Assembly (NCBI RefSeq): GCF_009495745.1 | Contig: NZ_WIDQ01000003.1 | Span: forward strand, 62,001-126,000 | DNA: 64,000 nucleotides | Origin: Niveispirillum sp. SYP-B3756 | GTDB taxonomy: Bacteria; Pseudomonadota; Alphaproteobacteria; Azospirillales; Azospirillaceae | Reading direction: 5' to 3' | In this document: positions 58,254 through 64,000 of the stretch, piece after piece | Layout: each line of letters opens with the position of its first letter | Numbering within the stretch: position 1 is the first letter of the stretch | Notes under the pieces: generated by a model | Databases searched by the model: none | Told to the model about the DNA's origin: nothing | What the model saw: the letters and a program-made list of their open reading frames with translations, nothing else | Program-made: the position numbers and the translations under genes

Positions 58254-58326
58254 CCGTCATTCCCGCGAAGGCGGGAATCCATGCAACAGAGCGGATTTTG
58301 GATTCCCGCCTTCGCGGGAATGACGG
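58254..58326. repeat. 28-bp perfect inverted repeat, dispersed-repeat type
   Basis: The arms 58254-58281 and 58299-58326 are exact reverse complements, with a 17-base loop. Each arm begins or ends in CCGTCATTCCCGCGAAGG or its complement, and each itself contains the small dyad ATTCCCGC..GCGGGAAT. This is the well-known type of intergenic repeat built on GTCATTCCCGCGAAGGCGG found scattered in many proteobacterial genomes. It lies 26 bases after surE. Confidence 0.8.
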
Positions 58327-58367
58327 TGGTGAGGGCTGATAGAGTATGGCCAGTCTGGCAAAGAAAT

Positions 58368-58404
58368 AAAAAGGCCCGCCGGATCAGCATCCGGCGGGCC
58401 TTTC
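58368..58404. terminator. Bidirectional Rho-independent terminator between surE and the POT transporter
   Basis: AAGGCCCGCCGGAT and ATCCGGCGGGCCTT are perfect 14-base arms around CAGC. On the minus strand the stem is followed by a T-rich run (TTTTTATTTC), so it should strongly terminate the transporter gene; on the plus side TTTC is weaker. Confidence 0.93.
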
Positions 58405-58432
58405 TGGATTGCCTTCAGACGGCTTGCTTTAA

Positions 58433-60010
58433 TTATTTCTTGCCGTTCTTGGAGGTGTGCATATCGGCGGCGTCCATGTGCATCAGCTTGCGCAGGAAGG
58501 GGCTGATCAGGGCGACCAGCACGGCAATCACCGTGGCCCCGATGAACAGATCCCAGAACACGCCGCTATAGACCGGCAGGCTTTCCTGCGCCGTCATCAC
58601 CTTGCCCGGTTCCGTGCTGGTGCTGGCCAGGGCCGCAACCCAGCCGGCCAGGAAATGCGCCCCGGCAGAGGCCAGGAACCAGACGCCCATCACCATGGCG
58701 GTGATGCGCGCCACCGACAGGCGGGAGATCATCGACAGGCCGACCGGCGACAGGCACAGCTCACCGGTCGTGTGCAGCAGATAGCCCAGTGCCAGCCAGA
58801 ACAGGCCGGTCTGCGCATCCTCCCCCGCGAGCGAGGCACCGAAGACCAGCGCGCCGAAGCCCAGGCCCACCTGCAGGATGGCCAGGGCGAATTTCATCGG
58901 GGTGGACGGCTCCCACCCTTTCTGCGCCAGCTTCACCCAACCCCAGGAGAAGACGGGGGCCAGCAGCACGATGAACATCGGGTTGAAGACCTGCACCACC
59001 GAGGCCGGCACGATGAACAGGCCAAAGAAGGAGCGGTCGGAATTGCGGTCGGCAAACAGGGTCAGCGAAGTGCCGGCCTGTTCGAACAGGGTCCAGAACA
59101 CCACCGACAGACAGGTCAGCACCAGCACCACGACCATACGGTCGCGTTCAATCTTGCTACACTGGGTCAGGCTGAACCACAGGATACCGGCCAGCACCAC
59201 GGCCACAATCACCAGCAGCAGGCTGCCGACGACAGCGTGCCATTGCACCAATTGCCAGTTGATCAGCACGGCAGCCAGGGCGCCGACATAGATCATGGCT
59301 TCCCGCGACAGGCCGATGGCGGTGCGCGCCTTCAACTGCGCCGGATTGGGCGGTTCGGCATTGCGGTACCATTGGGTACCACGGGCAAACACCACCAGGC
59401 CCGCCACCATGCCGATGCCGGCCAGCCCGAAACCATAGGCCCAGCCATAGGTTTCGCCCAGATAGCCGCAGGCGATGGTGGAGAAGAAGGAGCCCAGATT
59501 CACACCCATGTAGAAGATCGTATAGCCGGGGTCGCGGCGTGGATCATCCTTGCTGGGATAGAGCTTGCCCACCATGGTGGAGATGTTGGATTTCAGGAAG
59601 CCGACGCCGACAATGATGAAGGCCAGCGACAGGAACATGATCTGATCAAAAGGCGACTGGCGGACGATGACGCCATCGATGATCTGGGCTGGGCTGCCCT
59701 CGAACGCCATGCCGATATGGCCGCAGACCAGCAGGATGGCGCCCAGCATCACCGCCTTGCGGTTGCCCAGATAACGGTCGGCGATGACGCCGCCGATCAC
59801 CGGCATCGCATAGTTCAGCGAGGCATAGCTGGCATAGATGAAGCCCGCCATTTCATCACTGTAAAGGAAATGCTTGACCAGAAAGAGGGTCAGCAGGGCG
59901 CGCATCCCGTAAAAGGAAAAACGCTCCCACATCTCGGCAAAAAACAGGGGGGCCAGACCACGCGGGTGGCCGAAGAAGCCGCGCTCCGGGTCGTTAGAGA
60001 TCAAAGCCAT
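58433..60010 (-). CDS. POT family proton-dependent oligopeptide transporter
   Basis: 525 residues, about 12-14 hydrophobic segments, inner membrane. The first helix has the POT signature EMWERFSFYGMRALLTLFL (E-x-x-E-R-F). IYASYASLNYAMPVIGGVIA and FIIVGVGFLKSNISTMVGKL are further family blocks, and YTIFYMGVNLGSFFSTIACG is the second conserved region. It would couple di/tripeptide import to protons; the exact substrates are not determined. AAGGCGACG precedes the ATG. A strong terminator follows the stop. Confidence 0.93.
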   Translation of the reverse strand: MALISNDPERGFFGHPRGLAPLFFAEMWERFSFYGMRALLTLFLVKHFLYSDEMAGFIYASYASLNYAMPVIGGVIADRYLGNRKAVMLGAILLVCGHIGMAFEGSPAQIIDGVIVRQSPFDQIMFLSLAFIIVGVGFLKSNISTMVGKLYPSKDDPRRDPGYTIFYMGVNLGSFFSTIACGYLGETYGWAYGFGLAGIGMVAGLVVFARGTQWYRNAEPPNPAQLKARTAIGLSREAMIYVGALAAVLINWQLVQWHAVVGSLLLVIVAVVLAGILWFSLTQCSKIERDRMVVVLVLTCLSVVFWTLFEQAGTSLTLFADRNSDRSFFGLFIVPASVVQVFNPMFIVLLAPVFSWGWVKLAQKGWEPSTPMKFALAILQVGLGFGALVFGASLAGEDAQTGLFWLALGYLLHTTGELCLSPVGLSMISRLSVARITAMVMGVWFLASAGAHFLAGWVAALASTSTEPGKVMTAQESLPVYSGVFWDLFIGATVIAVLVALISPFLRKLMHMDAADMHTSKNGKK

Positions 60011-60275
60011 CGTCGCCTTGCGGGTGATATATGTCCGAAGGCGCGGGCTATATCATGTTTGGTGGGTCTGGAATACCGGCTTTGCGGGACAGACATGGCC
60101 CCTCGCAGGTGCGGTATGAGCAGTGTTCAAGGGGTGTTCGGCACATTTTCCATCAGCGGGAGCGCTGTGTTGAAATAATGCCTCTCAGCCAACGTCTGGC
60201 TTGAAATAATCCGCCGCCATCACCATGGCTGACCGTTGCGGGTGGGGAAAATTTTTTTCACCCATCCGTCACGGA

Positions 60276-61364
60276 TCAGACAAAAAATGGCCCTGTTTCA
60301 AAGCTGCTGCCATGGCCCAGGCGGTCGGAATGACTGGCGAGCCAGGAATCGGCGGCACTGCGGCCCATATCCCGCAATTCACACAAGAAACCCCAATCGC
60401 CGTTCAACTTGCTGGAAACGCCCAGTTCCGCCATGCCGGCTTCACTTTCCACCATATGCAGATGGATGGGGCGCAGGCCGCTTTCCGGCCCGATGCGCCC
60501 GTCGGCCAGCAGCCGGTTGACCAGTTCGATGGAACGCAGTTCACGGTAGAAGGTGGAATTGAAGCTGATCTCGTTGATGCGGTCGATGATGGCGCTGGGG
60601 GCACGGGGCAATTCCGGGCGATGAATGGGCGTGACCTGCACGATCATTACATCGGCCGACTGGCAATGTTTCACCAGCGGGTCAATCACCGGGTTGCCCA
60701 TGTAGCCGCCATCCCAATAATGTTCGCCGTCGATCTTCACGGCCTGGAACAGCATGGGCAGGCAGGCGGATGCCAGCAGGCATTCCACTGACAGTTCCTG
60801 CCCGGCGAACACCCGCAACTGGCCCTGGTTGACATTGGTGGCGCTGACAAACAGGCGCACATCGGTCGCCTGCCGCAGCAGGCTGAAATCCACCAGCCCT
60901 TCCAGCACATCATGCAGCGGGTTCAACCCCATCGGGTTGAACTGATAGGGCGACATCATGCGCACCATCATGTCCAACCCGGCATAGATGGGGTTGTTGT
61001 CCAGGTTGGGGCCGCTGCCAAAGGGGGACAGCCAGGGCTGTGAGAAAGGCCCCAGCGCGTGCGACTTGGCCACCCGCCGCCATAGCCGCTCCAACAGCTC
61101 CCGCGCCGCCTGCGGCCCGCCGGTCAGCAGGCCCTGGGCCAGCAGGGCACCATTCATGGCACCGGCGGAGGTGCCGCTGATCCCCTCCACCTCCAGTCGC
61201 CCATCTTCCAGCAGCCGGTCCAGCACCCCCCAGGTGAACGCCCCGTGGGAGCCGCCCCCCTGCAGGGCCAGATTGACGCGGTGACGGGTGGGCACAGAAG
61301 ATGGCTGCGCAGCGACGGGCGCGGAACGGCGGCCCGGCGTGTGCGGGGAGGGGGGCTTGGTCAT
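60276..61364 (-). CDS. Patatin-like phospholipase
   Basis: 362 residues. The patatin domain begins near residue 30 (VNLALQGGGSHGAFTWGVLD; oxyanion loop GGGSHG). The nucleophile is in GISGTSAGAMNGALL (G-x-S-x-G), and the catalytic Asp in YWDGGYMGNP (DGG). The first 28 residues are a Pro/Ser/Arg-rich leader without a signal peptide. This subgroup with the N-terminal leader is common in alphaproteobacteria next to bdhA, where a role in membrane lipid or polyhydroxybutyrate turnover has been suggested. It lies downstream of bdhA in the same direction, 172 bases apart. Confidence 0.92.
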   Translation of the reverse strand: MTKPPSPHTPGRRSAPVAAQPSSVPTRHRVNLALQGGGSHGAFTWGVLDRLLEDGRLEVEGISGTSAGAMNGALLAQGLLTGGPQAARELLERLWRRVAKSHALGPFSQPWLSPFGSGPNLDNNPIYAGLDMMVRMMSPYQFNPMGLNPLHDVLEGLVDFSLLRQATDVRLFVSATNVNQGQLRVFAGQELSVECLLASACLPMLFQAVKIDGEHYWDGGYMGNPVIDPLVKHCQSADVMIVQVTPIHRPELPRAPSAIIDRINEISFNSTFYRELRSIELVNRLLADGRIGPESGLRPIHLHMVESEAGMAELGVSSKLNGDWGFLCELRDMGRSAADSWLASHSDRLGHGSSFETGPFFV

Positions 61365-61391
61365 TGATCCGGTGTCTTCATAAAATTACAC

Positions 61392-61416
61392 CAAGGGGCA
61401 TGGACCATGCCCCTTG
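61392..61416. repeat. 10-bp perfect inverted repeat upstream of the patatin gene
   Basis: CAAGGGGCAT and ATGCCCCTTG around GGACC, 28 bases before the patatin start. It may lie in the 5' leader of that message. Confidence 0.6.
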
Positions 61417-61437
61417 CAGGCCATCGACCGCTGACCC

Positions 61438-61455
61438 GCGCACACATGTGTGCGC
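61438..61455. repeat. 18-bp perfect palindrome between bdhA and the patatin gene
   Basis: GCGCACACATGTGTGCGC is symmetric over its full length and is a candidate protein-binding site. It is 74 bases upstream of the patatin start. Confidence 0.5.
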
Positions 61456-61505
61456 AAGCCAAGGGTGCTTCGGCGCCCGCCCGGCGCCTGAGGGAAAATG
61501 CACAT

Positions 61506-61534
61506 ACCAAGTGCCATGGCACATGGCGCTTGGT
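61506..61534. repeat. 13-bp inverted repeat after the bdhA stop, REP-like
   Basis: ACCAAGTGCCATG and CATGGCGCTTGGT around GCA, with one G-T pair. It begins 2 bases beyond the bdhA stop. Its ends resemble the dyad at 2269-2305. No T-run follows on the minus strand. Confidence 0.6.
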
Positions 61535-61536
61535 AA

Positions 61537-62319
61537 TTACTGCGCCGTCCAGCCGCCATCGACGGGCAGGGAAGCACCTTTGATATTGCCAGCGGCTTCG
61601 CTGCACAGGAAGACCGCCAGATCGCCCAATTGGTCAGGTGTGGTGAACTGGCGGGAGGGCTGCTTTTCCGACAGCAGCTTTACCTGTGCCTCGGCAACGG
61701 TGATGTTTTCCCGCGCGGCCAGCGCATCAATCTGCTTCTGCACCAGCGGGGTCAGCACCCAGCCGGGGCAGATGGCGTTGCAGGTGATGCCGCTTTCCGC
61801 CGTTTCCAGGGCCACCACCTTGGTCAGCCCCACCACGCCATGCTTGGCGGCGACATAGGCGGCCTTCTGGGCGCTGGCCACCAGACCATGGGCCGAGGCG
61901 ATATTGATGATGCGGCCCCAGTTGCGCGCCTTCATGCCCGGCAGCACGGCCTGGGTGCCATAGAAGACGGCAGACAGGTTGATGGCGATGATGGTCTCCC
62001 ACCGTTCCGCCGGGAAATTCTCCACCAGGGCCGTGTGCTGGATGCCGGCATTGTTGACCAGAATGTCAACGGCGCCAAAGGCCTGCTCCGCACTGGCCAC
62101 CATGGCGGCGATCTGGTCGGGCTTGCTCATGTCCGCGGCGGAATAGAGCGCCTTGACGCCGAAATCCGCCTCAATCGCCTGACGCTCCGCCTCGATCTCG
62201 GCGGCATCGCCGAAACCGTTCAGCATGATGTCGGCCCCCGCGGCGGCCAGCTTGCGGGCGATGCCCAGCCCGATGCCGCTGGTGGAACCGGTGACGATGG
62301 CGGTCTTACCCTTCAACAT
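61537..62319 (-). CDS. bdhA: 3-hydroxybutyrate dehydrogenase
   Basis: 260 residues, short-chain dehydrogenase oxidising D-3-hydroxybutyrate to acetoacetate in the polyhydroxybutyrate/ketone-body pathway. TGSTSGIGLGIARKLA binds NAD, LVNNAGIQH is the structural NNAG motif, and Ser in NIASAHGLVAS with YVAAKHG forms the catalytic Tyr/Lys set. LGDLAVFLCSEAAGNIKGAS and PVDGGWTAQ end the protein as in known BdhA enzymes. It is followed downstream by a patatin phospholipase gene in the same direction. A GGGAG site precedes the ATG. Confidence 0.93.
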   Translation of the reverse strand: MLKGKTAIVTGSTSGIGLGIARKLAAAGADIMLNGFGDAAEIEAERQAIEADFGVKALYSAADMSKPDQIAAMVASAEQAFGAVDILVNNAGIQHTALVENFPAERWETIIAINLSAVFYGTQAVLPGMKARNWGRIINIASAHGLVASAQKAAYVAAKHGVVGLTKVVALETAESGITCNAICPGWVLTPLVQKQIDALAARENITVAEAQVKLLSEKQPSRQFTTPDQLGDLAVFLCSEAAGNIKGASLPVDGGWTAQ

Positions 62320-62433
62320 GCTGTGCTGGCTCCCGAAAATGAATGGTTATTCAGGTTGATGAAATAACCCGGATCGCGCCGCCATCCAACCACGCTTTTC
62401 GGCAGTGCGATAGGGGGTGTGGTGACGCGGGCA

Positions 62434-64000
62434 TCAGCCATCCCCCTTGCGCAGCCGGTCGAGAATCCCGCCCACCGGGTCGCGTGGGGTGGGGGCGGGC
62501 TTGGCGGCCGGCTTGGCCACTGGCTTGGCCACTGGCTTGGAAGGAGTGGCGGGAGGGTTGGCGGGCGCTGCCGCTGCCGGGGCGGGCTTGGGGGCCTTGG
62601 CGGCTTCCCGCTTCTGGCTCCAGCCCTGCAAGGCGGCAAGATCGGCCGTGCGTGTGGCGTTGTTTTTCGGCCCTTTCAGGGCAAGGCCGATGGCGGGGGG
62701 GCTGCCGTCGGCGGCGGGCAACAGGCTGAAAGCCATGGTCAGGCTCTCGGGCTCCAGTGCCCAGGCACCGCCGCCGGTCACACTGCCGGCGGCGGATTCA
62801 AGGCTTACCCCGCTCAGGGCGACCACCTTGTCGGCCAGCGACCAGTCGAGCGTCAGTTGATCGAATCCGGTCTGCCCGCCACGCGACAGCAAATGGCGCA
62901 GATCGGCGGCCATATTGGCCCCGCCCTGGTCGATGCGCTTGGCGACGGCGCCCAGATCCAGCCCGGCCAGCGTGCCATTGCGGAAAGCCGCCTTGCCCTG
63001 GCCATTCAGCCCGGACCAGAGGCCATGCGGGTTCTTGCCTTCCCCGGTTCCATTGAAGCTCAGTTCCACCTGACCGGCGGTGACGCCCATACCGGTGGGA
63101 AGGGCGGCGAACCGGTCGGGCAGGGTTGCCCCCTTGACCGCCAGGGTCATGTTGCCGGTCAAGGGCGGGGCCCCGCCCTCCGGTCCGGTTTCCATCTGTG
63201 CCCAGGCGCCGCTGGCGCTCAGGCTGCCGCCCTGCCAGGTGCCGGTCCCTTCATTCAGGCGCAGCAGGCCGGGTCGTGCCTCCAGCCGCAGCAGGGTGTT
63301 TTGCGCCGTCTCCCCCGCCAGGGTCAGGGCGGCGCTGCGCAGGGTCAGGGCACCATTATAGCGGCGGGTCCAACCCAGGCCGATATCCCCCTCCGGCTTG
63401 GTCAAGTTGGGGATGAACCGATCCAGGTCCAGGGCACCCAGGCTCAATTCCCCATCCAGGCTGGGGGGCGTGGCTTCCCCGCCCTCTGCCGGGGCCGGTT
63501 TGCCGGGTGTCCAGCGCAGGGTGCCTTCCAGGGGCTGGCCGGCGAAATTGCCTTGCAGGGCGGAAAGCGTCAGCACCTCGCCCCTTCGGCCACCCAGTTC
63601 CCCATAAAGGTCCAGATTGCCCAGCCCCGCCAGCGCGGCATCGGGCAGCAGCAGGCGCAGCGCGTCGGCGGTTTCCGGCAGGGTGGTACGGATTTTCAAG
63701 GCGAGGGTGGGTGCCGCTGCTGGTTCCAGCACCTCCCCGCCGATCTGGACGGTACCACCCAGCAGGCCGGCGCGGATATCCAGCGCGGCCTTGGCATCAT
63801 CGCCCACCATCCGCGCTTCCAGCGATACGGCCCCCAGCCGGTCGGCCAGCGGGATGGCATCGATGGCCAGCGCGCGGAACAGCGGGGCCAGGGTGGGCGC
63901 GCTGGCGGTCAGGGTCAGGTGGGAACCGCCGGTCTGCCCGGTCCCGGCATAGCGGCCATTGGCCTGCAGGGCGATGCCGGACAGGGATTTCACCGCCAGT
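62434..64000 (-). CDS. AsmA-like protein, C-terminal part (cut by window end)
   Basis: The frame is open through the window end, so the N-terminus with its membrane anchor lies beyond base 64000; about 520 residues are visible. The AsmA_2-like C-terminal domain is seen in GNMTLAVKGATLPDRFAAL, GKAAFRNGTLAGLDLGAVAK and GVSLESAAGSVTGGGAW, with the many beta strands of this family. AsmA-type proteins bridge inner and outer membranes and are implicated in phospholipid transport. The last 60 residues are Ala/Pro/Lys-rich with repeated KPVA units. It ends 114 bases before bdhA starts, same direction. Confidence 0.8.
   Translation of the reverse strand, partial: LAVKSLSGIALQANGRYAGTGQTGGSHLTLTASAPTLAPLFRALAIDAIPLADRLGAVSLEARMVGDDAKAALDIRAGLLGGTVQIGGEVLEPAAAPTLALKIRTTLPETADALRLLLPDAALAGLGNLDLYGELGGRRGEVLTLSALQGNFAGQPLEGTLRWTPGKPAPAEGGEATPPSLDGELSLGALDLDRFIPNLTKPEGDIGLGWTRRYNGALTLRSAALTLAGETAQNTLLRLEARPGLLRLNEGTGTWQGGSLSASGAWAQMETGPEGGAPPLTGNMTLAVKGATLPDRFAALPTGMGVTAGQVELSFNGTGEGKNPHGLWSGLNGQGKAAFRNGTLAGLDLGAVAKRIDQGGANMAADLRHLLSRGGQTGFDQLTLDWSLADKVVALSGVSLESAAGSVTGGGAWALEPESLTMAFSLLPAADGSPPAIGLALKGPKNNATRTADLAALQGWSQKREAAKAPKPAPAAAAPANPPATPSKPVAKPVAKPAAKPAPTPRDPVGGILDRLRKGDG
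62510..62540 (-). repeat. 12-bp tandem repeat in the AsmA-like tail
   Basis: GGCTTGGCCACT occurs twice in direct succession, followed by a partial third copy. It encodes repeated KPVA units in the Pro/Lys-rich C-terminal tail, so copy number may vary between strains. Confidence 0.7.

Noticed and set aside
62447-62860. Plus-strand frame rich in Ala/Gly near the window end
   Set aside because: It is the complement of the Ala/Pro/Lys-rich AsmA-like tail and its tandem repeat, not a separate gene.

Overview
The window reads as ordinary chromosome of a high-GC alphaproteobacterium, most likely of the Rhodospirillales/Azospirillaceae type. The reasons are the GC-rich third codon positions, the order carA / yqeY-like / dnaG / rpoD, a DUF1013 (TrcR-type) regulator, small alphaproteobacterial families (DUF1192, DUF1491, DUF2336), a hexameric-type citrate synthase and a poly-3-hydroxybutyrate-cycle dehydrogenase. 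Genus cannot be fixed from the sequence alone. No rRNA, tRNA, CRISPR array, transposase or prophage gene was seen. About 56 protein genes are supported, two of them cut by the window ends.

Layout. 0-2.2 kb: end of a polyamine ABC transporter operon (potG'-potH-potI) with a terminator. 2.4-8.7 kb: signal peptide peptidase SppA, divergent pabB-pabC (p-aminobenzoate for folate) and a membrane GGDEF-EAL c-di-GMP protein. 9-15 kb: a 64-codon orphan, a nearly 1-kb stretch without a gene, then the stationary-phase/stress trio prkA-yeaH-spoVR. 15-21.7 kb: envelope genes (17-kDa-antigen-like lipoprotein, a beta-lactamase-fold protein that seems to have lost its catalytic residues, a chemoreceptor, a TPR protein, a glycerophosphodiester phosphodiesterase). 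21.7-29.8 kb: carA with an unknown downstream partner, then yqeY-like, GNAT, dnaG and rpoD, i.e. the macromolecular-synthesis region. 29.9-33.2 kb: a four-gene minus-strand operon of an MBL-fold exonuclease, an ATP-dependent DNA ligase and two small membrane proteins. 33-41 kb: AbgT-family transporter, psuG, comEC, gltX, gltA.

41-50.4 kb is the most interesting part. A minus-strand operon encodes a diacylglycerol-kinase-like enzyme, a protein resembling Tam41-type CDP-diacylglycerol synthases and a methyltransferase. After a calcineurin-like phosphoesterase, a plus-strand operon runs lptF-lptG and then, tightly packed, a di-iron fatty-acid/sterol hydroxylase family protein, a long GNAT-fold acyltransferase and a MobA-like nucleotidyltransferase. 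Together these look like lipid and outer-membrane chemistry; the last three genes could form an N-acylated-lipid (ceramide-like) cassette, which is inference.

50.4-64 kb: a TerB-like DUF533 protein, TrcR, a quinone oxidoreductase, DUF1192, a ribbon-helix-helix protein with zapE, a type-3 solute-binding protein, DUF2336, DUF1491, surE, a POT peptide transporter, a patatin phospholipase, bdhA and the C-terminal part of an AsmA-like protein. Several long perfect dyads (2.3-2.4, 58.3 and 61.4-61.5 kb) look like dispersed palindromic repeats.
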